A DNA stretch of 64,000 nucleotides from Pseudomonadales bacterium. Lineage in GTDB: Bacteria; Pseudomonadota; Gammaproteobacteria; Pseudomonadales; UBA5518. Below are positions 9,522 through 19,062 of the stretch, piece by piece (positions within the stretch are counted from its first letter, which is position 1; each line of letters opens with the position of its first letter). A program made the translations under genes and the position numbers. The notes beneath the pieces were generated by a model that was given only the letters and a program-made list of their open reading frames with translations, was not told the DNA's origin and did no database searches. The DNA lies in contig JACKOP010000003.1 in the NCBI GenBank assembly GCA_024234165.1, positions 62,001 through 126,000 on the forward strand, given 5' to 3'.

Positions 9522-10472
9522 ATGAAGACACGACTCGGCGTGGTCATGGACCCGATCGCAAACGTGAACTATGCCAAGGACAGTACGCTCGCGCTGCTGT
9601 GGGCGGCACAGGATCGCGGCTGGGATCTCTTCTACATGGAACAGGGGGATCTGTTCCTGCGTGACGGCGTCGCGCGTGCCAGCGTGCGCCATCTCGAGGT
9701 GCAGCGCGACCAGGCACGCTGGTTCACGCTCGGTGCGCCACGCGAGCTCGCCCTGGGCGAGCTCGATGCGTTGCTGATGCGCAAGGACCCACCGTTCGAC
9801 AGCGAGTTCCTGTACTCGACGCATATCCTCGAGGCAGGCGCAAACGACGGCTGCCTGGTCGTCAACGAGCCGCGCGCACTGCGCGACTGCAACGAGAAGC
9901 TGTTCGCGACACGTTTCCCGCAGTGTTGTCCGCCATTGCTGGTGAGCCGCGATCCGGCGAGGCTGCGCGAGTTCCAGCGCGAACACGGCGACGTGATCCT
10001 GAAGCCACTCGACGCCATGGGCGGCGCAGCGGTATTCCGTGTGCGTGACGGGGATCCCAACTTCAGCGTGATCCTCGAGACGCTGACCGCGCATGGCAGC
10101 ACGACGATCATGGCGCAGCGCTATATTCCGCAAATCGTCGACGGCGACAAGCGCATCCTGATGATCGACGGCGAGCCGGTTCCGTACGCGCTGGCACGCA
10201 TCCCGCAAGCCGGCGAAACCCGCGGCAATCTTGCCGCAGGCGGGCGGGGTGAGGCGCGCGCACTGAGCGAGCGCGACCGCTGGATCGCCTCCGAAGTAGG
10301 CCCGGAACTGCGCGCGCGCGGACTGCTGTTCGTCGGCCTGGACGTGATAGGCGACTACCTGACCGAGATCAACGTGACCAGCCCGACCTGCATCCGCGAG
10401 CTGGACAAGGCATGCGGCCTCGATATCGGCGCTGCGCTCATCGATGCCGTGGCAGCGCGCCTGGAACGCTGA
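9522..10472 (+). CDS. gshB: Glutathione synthetase
   Basis: ATP-dependent ligase of 316 residues that joins gamma-glutamylcysteine to glycine in the last step of glutathione synthesis. It shows the GshB N-terminal segment (MDPIANVNYAKDST), the ATP-grasp core (VILKPLDAMGG) and the metal-binding end (YLTEINVTSPT). Length equals the family norm. The ATG at 9522 has GGAG 7 bp upstream. It opens a plus-strand run with a TonB-like gene, yqgE and yqgF, the same order found in Pseudomonas beside pilG, and is divergent from the Pil-Chp operon. Confidence 0.97.
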   Translation: MKTRLGVVMDPIANVNYAKDSTLALLWAAQDRGWDLFYMEQGDLFLRDGVARASVRHLEVQRDQARWFTLGAPRELALGELDALLMRKDPPFDSEFLYSTHILEAGANDGCLVVNEPRALRDCNEKLFATRFPQCCPPLLVSRDPARLREFQREHGDVILKPLDAMGGAAVFRVRDGDPNFSVILETLTAHGSTTIMAQRYIPQIVDGDKRILMIDGEPVPYALARIPQAGETRGNLAAGGRGEARALSERDRWIASEVGPELRARGLLFVGLDVIGDYLTEINVTSPTCIRELDKACGLDIGAALIDAVAARLER

Positions 10473-10476
10473 TCCG

Positions 10477-11337
10477 GTGCGCCATCACCTCGAAGCCGCC
10501 GGGAACCGATTGCGGTTCTGCCTGTTGCTGGCTCTGGCCCTGCACGCAGCAGTGATCCTCGGTGTCGGCGTCGCTCACCGCAATGCCACGACATACGCAC
10601 CGACACTGGACGTAACGCTGGCGCTGCAACGCGACGAGCGCGCAGATCGGGATGCCGACTTCCTGGCCCAGTTCGACCAGCGCGGCAGCGGAATCGAACG
10701 CGAGGTCGGCGATCCTGCGGTACCCCTGACAGCGGCGTTCGACGCGGTCATCGTGCAGCCCGTCGACGGCGCACCGCCCGTGACGCCGGCGGCACCCAAG
10801 GTGACGCCGCTGCTGAGCGCCCCGCGCAGCGAGGAGGCGGTCGACGAATCACTTTCCGATCTGCCCGAACCCAACGATCCGGTACCGCTCGACGCGCCGG
10901 GGCAGGCGCAACCCGCAAACGAGATCGCCACCCTGATCGCACGGCTCGATGCAAGGCGTGAGGCATACGCGAAGATGCCGCGCGTAGAACGCCTGACGTC
11001 GGCCGCAGCGCGTGAGGCAGCCGACGCAGCTTATCTATACGCATGGAAACAACGTGTCGAGGCAATCGGCAACGAACACTATCCGGTAGAGGCGAAACGA
11101 CGGCGTCTCTACGGCGAGCTGCGGCTGCTGGTCGCGCTGCGCCCCGACGGCAGCGTGGTCGAAACGCGGGTGTTGCAGAGTTCGGGGCACGTACTGCTCG
11201 ACAACGCGGCGGTACAGATCGTGCGCGTGGCGGCTCCATTCGATGCGTTTCCTCCGCCGCTCGCCGCACGCGCCGATCGCCTCGAAATCATCCGCACCTG
11301 GCAGTTCCGCGCCAACCGCCTGAGTGCGGGCGACTGA
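10477..11337 (+). CDS. TonB-like energy-transducing protein
   Basis: An inner-membrane protein of 286 residues: one N-terminal helix (about residues 9-32, FCLLLALALHAAVIL), a long periplasmic linker rich in Pro and Asp, and a C-terminal TonB-type fold (about 205-260, GELRLLVALRPDGSV, ETRVLQSSGH). TonB-family proteins pass energy to outer-membrane transporters; here the substrate and partner are unknown and no exbB or exbD gene is near. The GTG start lies 4 bp after gshB. An alternative ATG at 10444, inside gshB, would add 11 residues; neither has a good ribosome site. Pseudomonas carries a similar gene at this position. Confidence 0.8.
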   Translation: MRHHLEAAGNRLRFCLLLALALHAAVILGVGVAHRNATTYAPTLDVTLALQRDERADRDADFLAQFDQRGSGIEREVGDPAVPLTAAFDAVIVQPVDGAPPVTPAAPKVTPLLSAPRSEEAVDESLSDLPEPNDPVPLDAPGQAQPANEIATLIARLDARREAYAKMPRVERLTSAAAREAADAAYLYAWKQRVEAIGNEHYPVEAKRRRLYGELRLLVALRPDGSVVETRVLQSSGHVLLDNAAVQIVRVAAPFDAFPPPLAARADRLEIIRTWQFRANRLSAGD

Positions 11338-11411
11338 GCATCCCGGCGGGCAGATGCGCGCTGGTACGCCCGTGCTTGCCTTGCGCTGCAGCGCAGACCC
11401 ACAATGCCGGC

Positions 11412-11972
11412 ATGAGCGTCAGCTTGCGCAACCATTTCCTGATCGCCATGCCGGGGCTGCAGGACTCCATCTTCGCCCACAGCATCGCCTACCTGTGCGA
11501 GCACGATCGGCACGGCGCGATGGGCATCGTGGTGAACCGTCCCCTCGACATCAGTTTCGACGACATCTTCGAACACCTGGAGATCCGCGACTTCCATCGC
11601 CATCACCCGCAGCCCGTGCTCGCCGGCGGCCCGGTGCATACCGAACGTGGCTTCGTGCTGCACCGACGCGACGATTCGCGTCGCTGGCAGGCCACGCTGG
11701 ACGTGACTGCAGAGGTCAGCCTGACGACGTCGCGCGACATCCTGGAGTCGATCGCGCACGACGACGGTCCGGTGAATGCGCTGATCGCGCTCGGCTACGC
11801 CGGCTGGGGTTCCGGGCAACTGGAACAGGAACTCGCCACCAACGCGTGGCTCTCGCTGCCGGCGACAGTCGTGGAGCTGTTCGATGTACCGCTCGAGCAG
11901 CGCGCCCAGGCGGCCGCATCCCGGCTCGGGATCAATCTCGACCTGCTCAGCAGCAGCTTCGGCAACGCCTGA
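11412..11972 (+). CDS. yqgE: YqgE/AlgH family protein
   Basis: A 186-residue cytoplasmic protein of the YqgE/AlgH family (formerly UPF0301/DUF179), recognisable from NHFLIAMPGLQDSIF at the start, GIVVNRPL, AGGPVHTERGFVLH and ALGYAGWGSGQLE. Molecular function is not established; the Pseudomonas relative AlgH was linked to alginate regulation. Its stop is followed directly by the GTG start of yqgF, so the two are probably coupled, as they are next to each other in many gammaproteobacteria. A gap of 74 bp separates it from the TonB-like gene. Confidence 0.93.
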   Translation: MSVSLRNHFLIAMPGLQDSIFAHSIAYLCEHDRHGAMGIVVNRPLDISFDDIFEHLEIRDFHRHHPQPVLAGGPVHTERGFVLHRRDDSRRWQATLDVTAEVSLTTSRDILESIAHDDGPVNALIALGYAGWGSGQLEQELATNAWLSLPATVVELFDVPLEQRAQAAASRLGINLDLLSSSFGNA

Positions 11973-12398
11973 GTGACTCCGACGGGCAACGTCCTGGCCT
12001 TCGACTACGGCCTGCGTCGTATCGGAGTGGCCATCGGCAACCCGGTCAGCACGACCGCCAGTGCGCTGGCGCCGCTGCCGGCACGCGATGGCGTGCCCGA
12101 CTGGGAGCAGGTGCGCCGCCTGCTCGCCGAGTGGGCGCCCGCTGTGGTGCTGGTCGGCCTGCCGTTGAACATGGATGGCACGCCCAGCGCGATCAGCGAA
12201 CGCGCGAGCCGCTTCGCGCGACGCCTGCACGGACGCTTCGGTATCCGTTGCGAGCTGGTGGATGAACGCCTGAGCACCTTCGAGGCACGCGAACGGGCGC
12301 GCGGCGGCGCCGGGCGGGCAGCGCTCGACAGCATCGCCGCCTGCATCATCCTCGAGAGCTGGTTCACCAGCGCCGCAGGCGAACGCGATGACGGCTGA
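11973..12398 (+). CDS. ruvX: YqgF/RuvX, putative Holliday junction resolvase / 16S rRNA processing factor
   Basis: A 141-residue RNase H-fold protein with the family motifs LAFDYGLRRIGVA (residues 8-20), VGLPLNMDG and DERLSTFEA. E. coli YqgF is essential and takes part in 16S rRNA 5' end maturation, while the family was named after Holliday junction resolvases. It starts at a GTG immediately after the yqgE stop. Its stop codon directly abuts the stop codon of pilU on the other strand, with no spacer. In Pseudomonas the pyrR-pyrB-pyrC genes come next; they are missing here. Confidence 0.93.
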   Translation: MTPTGNVLAFDYGLRRIGVAIGNPVSTTASALAPLPARDGVPDWEQVRRLLAEWAPAVVLVGLPLNMDGTPSAISERASRFARRLHGRFGIRCELVDERLSTFEARERARGGAGRAALDSIAACIILESWFTSAAGERDDG

Positions 12399-13577
12399 TC
12401 AGGGGCGCCGGCCAAAGAACTGGCCGGCATTCTCCTGGGAGTCATCGAGCGTGAGTCCGGCGGCACGACCAAGCCCACCGGTATGCGTACCGAGCTTGAT
12501 CATCAGACGCAGGTTGTTCTGCGAATCTGCGTACTGCATGGCGTTTTCGTAGGAGATCACGCCGTCGCAGTACAGTTGGTACAACGACTGGTCGAAAGTC
12601 TGCATGCCGAGCTCGGTCGAGCGCTCCATGAGCTCCTTCAGCGAGTGAACCTCGCCCTTGCGGATCAGGTCGGCGACCAGCGGCGTGTTGATCAGCACCT
12701 CGACCGCCGCACGACGCCCCTGGCCGTCGACCGTCGGAATGAGCTGCTGGGCGATCATCGCCTTCAGGTTCAGCGACAGGTCCATCCACAGCTGGTCACG
12801 CGCATCGGCCGGGAAGAAGTTCTGGATACGGTCGAGCGCCTGGTTCGCGTTGTTCGCGTGCAGCGTGGCAAGGCACAGATGACCGGTCTCGGCGAAGGTC
12901 ACCGCATGCTGCATCGTCTCGCGGGTACGGATCTCACCGATCAGAATCACGTCGGGGGCCTGGCGCAGCGTGTTCTTCAGCGCGATCTCGTAGCTCTCGG
13001 TATCGATGCCCACCTCGCGCTGCGTCACGATGCTCTTGATGTGCTGGTGCACGTACTCGATCGGATCCTCGATCGTGATGATATGACCGGAAGCGTTGCG
13101 ATTGCGGTAACCGATCATCGCTGCCAGCGACGTCGACTTGCCGGTGCCGGTGGCACCGACGAAGATGATCAGCCCGCGCTTGGTCATCGCCAGCTCGTTG
13201 ATGATCGTCGGCAGCTGCAGCTCCTCGATGGTCGGTATCTTCGATTCGATGCGCCGCAGCACCATGCCGACCAGATTGCGCTGATAGAACGCGCTGACAC
13301 GGAAACGCCCCACGCCACGCGAACTGATCGCGAAATTGCACTCGTGGGTGTGCACAAACTCCTTGCGCTGGGCGTCGCTCATCACGCTGAGCACCAGCTC
13401 ACGCACCCGTTCCGGTGTGAGCGGCGTTTCGTCGATCGGATACAGGCGTCCGTTCACCTTGATGCACGGCGCAACGCCTGCCGTGATGAACAGGTCGGAA
13501 GCCTTCTTCTCGGCCATGCGTGCCAGCATGTCCGTGACTTCCAGCTCCCTGCGCGGTGATTCCTGGGTATCCATCAT
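12399..13577 (-). CDS. pilU: PilU, accessory type IV pilus retraction ATPase
   Basis: A hexameric secretion-type ATPase of 392 residues. The Walker A box GATGTGKST (about residue 142), the Asp box (HIITIEDPIEYVH), the Walker B region (LIGEIRTRET) and the His box (LATLHANNANQAL) are present. It works with PilT in pilus retraction and twitching and cannot usually replace it. The C-terminal tail after residue 345 (LRLMIKLG onward) is longer than that of PilT, as expected for PilU. It lies 42 bp downstream of pilT on the same strand, so the two probably share a transcript. Confidence 0.95.
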   Translation of the reverse strand: MMDTQESPRRELEVTDMLARMAEKKASDLFITAGVAPCIKVNGRLYPIDETPLTPERVRELVLSVMSDAQRKEFVHTHECNFAISSRGVGRFRVSAFYQRNLVGMVLRRIESKIPTIEELQLPTIINELAMTKRGLIIFVGATGTGKSTSLAAMIGYRNRNASGHIITIEDPIEYVHQHIKSIVTQREVGIDTESYEIALKNTLRQAPDVILIGEIRTRETMQHAVTFAETGHLCLATLHANNANQALDRIQNFFPADARDQLWMDLSLNLKAMIAQQLIPTVDGQGRRAAVEVLINTPLVADLIRKGEVHSLKELMERSTELGMQTFDQSLYQLYCDGVISYENAMQYADSQNNLRLMIKLGTHTGGLGRAAGLTLDDSQENAGQFFGRRP

Positions 13578-13619
13578 GCATCATCCTTCGTGGTGGCCTG
13601 GTCGGCAGTGAGGCCCGGC

Positions 13620-14654
13620 TCAGAAATTGTCGGGGATCTTCGCCTTTTCGCGTGCCGCTTCGCGTGTGACCAGACGCTTGGCGACCAGTTCGCTCAGACA
13701 CTGGTCCATCGTCTGCATCCCGACACCGGAACCGGTCTGGATGGCCGAATACATCTGCGCCACCTTGTCCTCCCGGATCAGGTTACGAATGGCGGGCGTG
13801 CCGCGCATGATCTCGTGCGCCGCGATCCTGCCGCCACCGACGCGCTTCAGCAGCGTCTGCGAGACCACGGCCATCAGCGACTCCGACAGCATCGAGCGCA
13901 CCATCGATTTTTCCTGCGCCGGGAACACGTCGACGACGCGGTCGATGGTTTTCGCTGCCGACGTGGTATGCAGTGTGCCGAACACCAGGTGACCCGTTTC
14001 GGCCGCAGTCAGCGCAAGCCGGATCGTCTCGAGGTCGCGCATCTCGCCCACCAGGATGATGTCCGGATCCTCGCGCAACGCCGAGCGCAACGCTTCGGCA
14101 AAGCCGTGGGTATCGCGATGCACTTCGCGCTGGTTGACCAGACACTTCTTGGACTCATGAACGAATTCGATCGGGTCCTCGATCGTCAGGATATGGTGGT
14201 ACTTGTTGTCGTTGATGTAGTCGACCATCGCCGCCAGCGTGGTGCTCTTGCCCGATCCGGTCGGGCCGGTCACGATCACGAGGCCACGCGCCTCCATGCT
14301 GATCTCGCGAAAGACCTGGCCCATGCCGAGGTCCTCCATCGTGAGCACCTTGGAGGGAATCGTGCGGAACACTGCGCCCGAACCACGGTTCTGGTTGAAC
14401 GCGTTGACGCGAAAACGCGCCACACCCGGAACCTCGAACGAGAAGTCCGTCTCCAGGAACTCCTCGTAGTCCCGGCGCTGCTTGTCGTTCATGATTTCAT
14501 AAATCAGGTCATGAACCTGCCGGTGATCCATCGGCGGCAGGTTGATGCGTCGCACGTCACCGTCGACACGGATCATCGGCGGCAGGCCGGCTGACAGGTG
14601 CAGGTCTGACGCACGCTGCTTGGCGGAGAAGGCGAGCAGTTCGGTGATGTCCAT
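13620..14654 (-). CDS. pilT: PilT, type IV pilus retraction motor
   Basis: A 344-residue ATPase, identical in length to P. aeruginosa PilT, that depolymerises pili and powers twitching motility. Walker A GPTGSGKST (about residue 133), the Asp box (HILTIEDPIEFVH), Walker B (ILVGEMRDLETI), the His box (GTLHTTSAAKT) and the C-terminal AIRNLIREDK motif are intact. The ATG at 14654 gives the typical start MDITELLAFS; the longer open frame upstream encodes no family sequence. It is divergent from yggS across a shared promoter region and works downstream of the Pil-Chp pathway at the left of the window. Confidence 0.97.
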   Translation of the reverse strand: MDITELLAFSAKQRASDLHLSAGLPPMIRVDGDVRRINLPPMDHRQVHDLIYEIMNDKQRRDYEEFLETDFSFEVPGVARFRVNAFNQNRGSGAVFRTIPSKVLTMEDLGMGQVFREISMEARGLVIVTGPTGSGKSTTLAAMVDYINDNKYHHILTIEDPIEFVHESKKCLVNQREVHRDTHGFAEALRSALREDPDIILVGEMRDLETIRLALTAAETGHLVFGTLHTTSAAKTIDRVVDVFPAQEKSMVRSMLSESLMAVVSQTLLKRVGGGRIAAHEIMRGTPAIRNLIREDKVAQMYSAIQTGSGVGMQTMDQCLSELVAKRLVTREAAREKAKIPDNF

Positions 14655-14714
14655 GGAAATCCCCGGCGGTGAGTGATCGGGCGCCACCACGACCGGCTGC
14701 GCGACGCCCTCCGG

Positions 14715-14743
14715 TATAATAGACCACGCTGGCTGCGGGTAAA
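14715..14743. promoter_or_regulatory. Shared promoter region between pilT and yggS
   Basis: On the plus strand a perfect TATAAT (14715-14720) lies 80 bp before yggS, without a good -35. On the minus strand the same bases read TATTAT with TTTACC 16 bp upstream, directed at pilT 61 bp away. Overlapping -10 boxes in opposite directions suggest a bidirectional promoter; this is inferred from sequence only. Confidence 0.45.
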
Positions 14744-14799
14744 GGAAAGGGGACGGGCATGAGAGCGTCGTTGCGCGCCGGCAGACGCAGGGGTCATCG

Positions 14800-15486
14800 A
14801 TGAACACGATTGCGGAACGCGTGGACGCACTGCTGGCGCGGATCGCGACGCTCGAAAGTCGCTACGGACGTCCACACGGTTCGGTCACGCTGCTTGCCGT
14901 CGGCAAGACCCATGCTCCCGAACGGATACGCGAAGCGCATCGGGCAGGACTGTCACAGTTCGGTGAAAGTTACGTCCAGGAAGCACTGCCGAAGATCGAG
15001 ACGCTGGCCGATCTTCCGTTAACATGGCACTTCGTCGGACGCATCCAGAGCAACAAGACGGCATCGATCGCACAGAAGTTCGCATGGATACACGGAATCG
15101 ATCGCCAGCGCATCGCCGAGCGGCTGAACGAGCAACGCCCGGCGTCCCTGCCGCCCATCGAGTGCTGCATCGAGGTGAACCTCTCGGGCGAGCGCAGCAA
15201 GGGAGGGGTCATGCCAGAGGAGTTGCCTGCGCTCGCGATGGCGATTGCGGCACTACCGCGGCTGCGCCTGCGCGGACTGATGACGCTGCCGGAACCGGCC
15301 ATGGGGTTCGACCTGCAGCGACGCCCGTTCGCTCGGCTTGCAGGCCACCTCGACGAGTTGCGGCGGCGGATCCCGGGTCTCGACACGCTGTCGATGGGGA
15401 TGAGTGGCGACATGGAGGCGGCAATCGCCGAGGGCGCGACGATCGTTCGCATCGGCACCGCGTTGTTCGGACCACGCAAGAGGTGA
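14800..15486 (+). CDS. yggS: YggS/PROSC family PLP-homeostasis protein
   Basis: A 228-residue PLP-binding barrel protein. K36 in LLAVGKTH is the lysine that binds pyridoxal phosphate, at the same position as in E. coli YggS; HFVGRIQSNK, CCIEVNLSGE and SMGMSGDMEAAI are family signatures. It has no known catalytic reaction and keeps PLP and amino-acid/keto-acid pools balanced. It lies 26 bp upstream of proC, followed by yggT and yggU, a widely conserved order. Start ATG at 14800 fits the family N terminus. Confidence 0.96.
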   Translation: MNTIAERVDALLARIATLESRYGRPHGSVTLLAVGKTHAPERIREAHRAGLSQFGESYVQEALPKIETLADLPLTWHFVGRIQSNKTASIAQKFAWIHGIDRQRIAERLNEQRPASLPPIECCIEVNLSGERSKGGVMPEELPALAMAIAALPRLRLRGLMTLPEPAMGFDLQRRPFARLAGHLDELRRRIPGLDTLSMGMSGDMEAAIAEGATIVRIGTALFGPRKR

Positions 15487-15512
15487 CGGGCTGAAGGCCC
15501 GGCACGAGGAAA

Positions 15513-16343
15513 ATGCAGATGACACGCAACAGTATCGCCTTCATCGGCGGCGGCAACATGGCCGGCAGCATGATCGGCGGGCTGATCGCACGCGAACAGG
15601 ATCCGGCCACGATCCGCGTAGCCGACCCGGACCCGCAGTGTCGCGAACGGCTTGCGGCACTCGGCGTCACGGCACTCACCGCCAATGCGGAGGCTGCCGA
15701 CGGAGCCGATATCGTCGTGCTCGCGGTCAAGCCACAGCAACTGCGTGCTGTCTGTCGCGACATCTCCGCGGCGGTCGCGCACAGCAACGCCGTGGTGATC
15801 TCGATCGCAGCAGGTATCGGCACGACGTCCCTGCACTCGTGGCTGGGCGAAGGCACCGCCATCGTGCGCTGCATGCCCAATACGCCGGCGCTGCTGCAGG
15901 CGAGTGCGACGGTGCTCTATGCGACCGCGACGACCAGTGCGGCGCAGCGCGCGCAGGCGGATCGTATCCTCGGCGGTATCGGCTCAGTGGTCTGGATCGA
16001 CGACGAGGACGCGATGCACGCGGTCACTGCGCTTTCCGGCAGCGGCCCGGCGTATTTCTTCCTGGTCATGGAAGCGATGCAGACCGCCGGCGAGAACCTC
16101 GGGCTGGACCCGGCACTCGCACGGGCGCTGACCGCGCAGACGGCCCTCGGCGCTGCACGCATGGCGCTCGAGAGCGGGGTCGAGATCACCGAACTGCGTC
16201 GTCGCGTGACGTCTCCCGGGGGTACCACCGAGCGCGCACTGCGTGTGCTCGAGGAGCGCGGGCTGCGTCGCCTCTTCGAAGGCGCTCTTGAAGCCGCGAG
16301 CAACCGCTCGCGGGAACTCGCCGACGAGCTCGGCCAGCCCTGA
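15513..16343 (+). CDS. proC: Pyrroline-5-carboxylate reductase
   Basis: NAD(P)H-dependent enzyme of 276 residues that makes the final step of proline synthesis. The Rossmann motif IAFIGGGNMAGSMIGGL (residues 8-24), VKPQQL, RCMPNTPAL and the C-terminal signature (ALSGSGPAYFF, RRRVTSPGGTTERAL) are present. Two start codons, residues 1 and 3, are equally possible. It lies between yggS and yggT in one transcription direction, with only 16 bp to yggT. Confidence 0.97.
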   Translation: MQMTRNSIAFIGGGNMAGSMIGGLIAREQDPATIRVADPDPQCRERLAALGVTALTANAEAADGADIVVLAVKPQQLRAVCRDISAAVAHSNAVVISIAAGIGTTSLHSWLGEGTAIVRCMPNTPALLQASATVLYATATTSAAQRAQADRILGGIGSVVWIDDEDAMHAVTALSGSGPAYFFLVMEAMQTAGENLGLDPALARALTAQTALGAARMALESGVEITELRRRVTSPGGTTERALRVLEERGLRRLFEGALEAASNRSRELADELGQP

Positions 16344-16359
16344 AGCAGGATCAGGCACC

Positions 16360-16947
16360 ATGGGAACCGTTTCCGAGGCACTCCGTTACGTATTCCAGAG
16401 CCTGCTGGGCCTGCTGCTGCTGGCTGTGCTGCTGCGTCTGCTGCTGCAGATGGTGCGAGCCGACTTCTACAATCCGGTATCGCAACTGGTGGTCAGGGTC
16501 ACGGATCCGCTGTTGCGCCCACTGCGCCGCGTGATTCCGCCGTGGCGCCGTCTCGATTCGGCAGGTCTGGCGCTGGCACTGGCAATCCAGTGCGCAGCCA
16601 CCCTGCTGGTATTCACCCTCGCCGGCTTCCCCCCGCCCAATCTGCTGCTGTTGCTGGCATGGGCTGCCACGGGCATCTGCGCGGTGCTGATCAACATCTA
16701 TTTCTTTGCCATCCTGGCTGCGATCGTATTGAGCTGGATCGCACCGCGGAGTCATCACCCCGCGATCGCGCTGCTGTACCAGCTCACGGAACCGGTGATG
16801 GCGCCGGTACGCCGGCTGTTGCCGCCGCTCGGCGGCCTCGACCTGTCACCGATCCTCGTCTTCCTTGCGATCAACGTGCTCGAGATCCTGCTCCACGGCA
16901 TCGCGAACGCGATCAGGTTGCCCGCCGGCGCCGTGATCGGCTTCTGA
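16360..16947 (+). CDS. yggT: YggT family integral membrane protein
   Basis: A hydrophobic 195-residue inner-membrane protein with two repeated YggT units, each a pair of helices followed by a basic loop (DPLLRPLRRVIPP near residue 48 and EPVMAPVRRLLPP near 145). Function is poorly defined; E. coli YggT has been linked to osmotic shock resistance. The ATG at 16360 is the first start after the proC stop. Its stop overlaps the ATG of yggU by one base (TGATG), suggesting coupled translation. Confidence 0.92.
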   Translation: MGTVSEALRYVFQSLLGLLLLAVLLRLLLQMVRADFYNPVSQLVVRVTDPLLRPLRRVIPPWRRLDSAGLALALAIQCAATLLVFTLAGFPPPNLLLLLAWAATGICAVLINIYFFAILAAIVLSWIAPRSHHPAIALLYQLTEPVMAPVRRLLPPLGGLDLSPILVFLAINVLEILLHGIANAIRLPAGAVIGF

Positions 16948-17252
16948 TGACGCGTGGCGCCTGGTGGCATTATGAAGGCGAGGTTCTGGTATTGCGCTGC
17001 CAGGTGCAGCCGCGCGCCAGTGAGGATCGCATCGTCGGTGAGCATGGTGAGCGCTTGCGGGTGCGCATCCGCGCGGTGCCGAGCGACGGCGAAGCGAACG
17101 TACGCCTGCGGCACTTTCTCGCCCAGGCATTCGGTGTTGCCGCAGGCGCGGTCGAAATCAGCAGCGGCCATGGCGCACGACTGAAAACCGTGCGCATCCG
17201 TGCACCGGCCAGGATACCGGCCGAAATGGGCTGCGAAACAACTCACGCTTGA
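16947..17252 (+). CDS. yggU: YggU/DUF167 family protein
   Basis: A small cytoplasmic protein of 101 residues, family DUF167, with the pattern LRCQVQPRASEDRIVGEHG, RAVPSDGEANVRL and ISSGHGARLKTVRI. Structures of relatives are known but a function is not. It is coupled to yggT by a one-base overlap and ends the yggS-proC-yggT-yggU run. The last ten residues are not conserved in the family. Confidence 0.9.
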   Translation: MTRGAWWHYEGEVLVLRCQVQPRASEDRIVGEHGERLRVRIRAVPSDGEANVRLRHFLAQAFGVAAGAVEISSGHGARLKTVRIRAPARIPAEMGCETTHA

Positions 17253-17269
17253 ACAGCTCCACGCGCAGT

Positions 17270-17278
17270 TGCTAGGCT
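17270..17278 (+). promoter_or_regulatory. Possible extended -10 element for metX
   Basis: TGCTAGGCT lies 22 bp before the metX ATG: a TGn extension followed by four of six -10 bases. No matching -35 is seen. It shares the TGCTA form with other candidate promoters in this window. Confidence 0.25.
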
Positions 17279-17300
17279 GGGACCACCCCGAGGAACCCGC

Positions 17301-18482
17301 ATGAACCTGGAACCGCCGGCAATGACCGGCAGCGTCGGCATTGTCTCTCCGTGTATCCATCGCTTCGATACGCCGCTGACGCTCGCCTGCGGCCGCACGC
17401 TTGCGTCGTGGGAACTCGTCTACGAGACCTACGGCACGCTGGATGCAGAACGGTCGAACGCGATACTGGTGTGTCACGCGCTGAGCGGCCACCACCACGC
17501 GGCCGGATTCCATTCGCCAGGCGACCGCAAGCCCGGCTGGTGGGACAACTGCATCGGACCGGGCAAGCCGATCGACACACGCCACTTCTTCGTCGTCGCA
17601 CTGAACAATGTGGGCGGCTGCGCCGGCAGCACCGGACCGCGCAGCGTCAATCCGACCAGTGGTCGTCTCTGGGGACCGGAGTTTCCTGCGGTGCACGTGC
17701 GCGACTGGGTCGCCACGCAGCGACATCTGGCCGACATGCTCGGGATCGACTGCTGGGCTGCAGTGATCGGTGGCAGCCTCGGTGGCATGCAGGCGATGCG
17801 CTGGGCGATCGACTACCCGGAACGCGTACGCCACTGCGTGGTGATTGCCGCCGCACTGAGGCTCTCGGCGCAGAACCTCGCGTTCAACGAGATCGCACGC
17901 AAGGCGATCACGGCAGATCCGCAGTTCCACGGCGGCTGGTTTCTGGAGCACGGCACGCTGCCACGACAGGGACTGGCGATTGCACGCATGATCGGCCACG
18001 TGACCTACCTCTCGGATGAACTGATGCGCGACAAGTTCGGACGCGAACTGCGCCGCGGCTCGGTCACCCCGGGTGACGAAGCAGACGCGGAGTTCCAGGT
18101 CCAGAGCTATCTGCGCTATCAGGGTGATCAGTTCGCCGACAATTTCGACGCCAATACCTACCTGCTGATGACGCGCGCGCTCGACTATTTCGATCTGGCC
18201 CGTGATTTCGACGACGACGCGGTGGCTGCATTCGAGCGCGCGCGTTGCCGTTTCCTCGTCGTGTCGTTTTCCAGCGACTGGCGATTCCCGCCACGGCGTT
18301 CACGTGAAATCGTCGATGCTCTGATCGGCGCACGCCGCGATGTCAGCTATGTCGAAATCGAGGCGAACGAGGGACACGACGCGTTCCTGCTGCCGATAGC
18401 GCGCTACCACGATGCACTGCGTCGCTACCTCGAGCGCGCACGACCCGCCCCGGCGACGGCACGAGGCAACGATGCGCGTTGA
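17301..18482 (+). CDS. metX: MetX, homoserine O-acyltransferase (probably succinyl)
   Basis: Alpha/beta-hydrolase enzyme of 393 residues that acylates homoserine as the first committed step of methionine synthesis. The nucleophile S159 in GGSLGGMQ, D326 in SSDWRFPP and H359 in EGHDAFLL form the catalytic triad. Relatives with this layout in Pseudomonas use succinyl-CoA, but sequence inspection alone does not settle acetyl against succinyl specificity. It overlaps metW by 11 bp, the metX-metW pair typical of proteobacteria. Confidence 0.95.
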   Translation: MNLEPPAMTGSVGIVSPCIHRFDTPLTLACGRTLASWELVYETYGTLDAERSNAILVCHALSGHHHAAGFHSPGDRKPGWWDNCIGPGKPIDTRHFFVVALNNVGGCAGSTGPRSVNPTSGRLWGPEFPAVHVRDWVATQRHLADMLGIDCWAAVIGGSLGGMQAMRWAIDYPERVRHCVVIAAALRLSAQNLAFNEIARKAITADPQFHGGWFLEHGTLPRQGLAIARMIGHVTYLSDELMRDKFGRELRRGSVTPGDEADAEFQVQSYLRYQGDQFADNFDANTYLLMTRALDYFDLARDFDDDAVAAFERARCRFLVVSFSSDWRFPPRRSREIVDALIGARRDVSYVEIEANEGHDAFLLPIARYHDALRRYLERARPAPATARGNDAR

Positions 18483-19062
18483 ACTGCCGATCATCCGCGA
18501 CTGGATCCGGCCGGGATCACGCGTGCTCGATCTGGGCTGCGGTGACGGCAGCCTGCTGGCCGGTCTGGCCGAGCAATGCGGCGTCCACGGGTACGGCCTG
18601 GAAATCGATCCGGTCAGGATTTCACTGTGCCTGGAGCGTGGCGTGAATGTGATCGAACAGGACCTGGATCGCGGACTCGACAACTTCCGCGCCGCGAGCT
18701 TCGACACCGTGATCATGACCCAGACGCTGCAAGCCGTCCGCTATCCACACCTGGTGCTCGACGAGATGCTGCGGATCGGGCGCGAATGCATCATCACGTT
18801 TCCGAACTTCGCCAATTGGCGCTGCCGGTTGCACCTCGCGGGCTTTGGTCGGATGCCGGTGTCGCGCTTCATGCCATACACCTGGTACGACACACCGAAC
18901 ATCCATTTCTGCACGGTGTCCGACTTCGAGGCGCTGTGCTACCAGAAGAACATCCATATCATCAACCGCGTGGTGGTCGACACGCAGGGCCAGGGATCGC
19001 TGGCAGCCCGCGCCTTGCCCAACCTGTTCGGTGCCACCGCGATCTACCGTGTGACCCGCTGA
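18472..19062 (+). CDS. metW: MetW, methionine biosynthesis methyltransferase-like protein
   Basis: A 196-residue class I methyltransferase-like protein with a SAM-binding motif ([12 protein letters not shown], residues 18-29) and family segments [16 protein letters not shown] and [14 protein letters not shown]. MetW acts with MetX in many proteobacteria; its exact reaction is unclear, and it may stimulate the acyltransferase. The ATG at 18472 lies inside the end of metX, and its stop shares one base with the next start, so three genes are tightly packed. Confidence 0.95.
   Translation: MRVELPIIRDWIRPGSRVLDLGCGDGSLLAGLAEQCGVHGYGLEIDPVRISLCLERGVNVIEQDLDRGLDNFRAASFDTVIMTQTLQAVRYPHLVLDEMLRIGRECIITFPNFANWRCRLHLAGFGRMPVSRFMPYTWYDTPNIHFCTVSDFEALCYQKNIHIINRVVVDTQGQGSLAARALPNLFGATAIYRVTR

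Noticed and set aside
12483..13559. Open frame of 358 codons opposite pilU
   Set aside because: pilU has all ATPase motifs; the opposite frame is a shadow.
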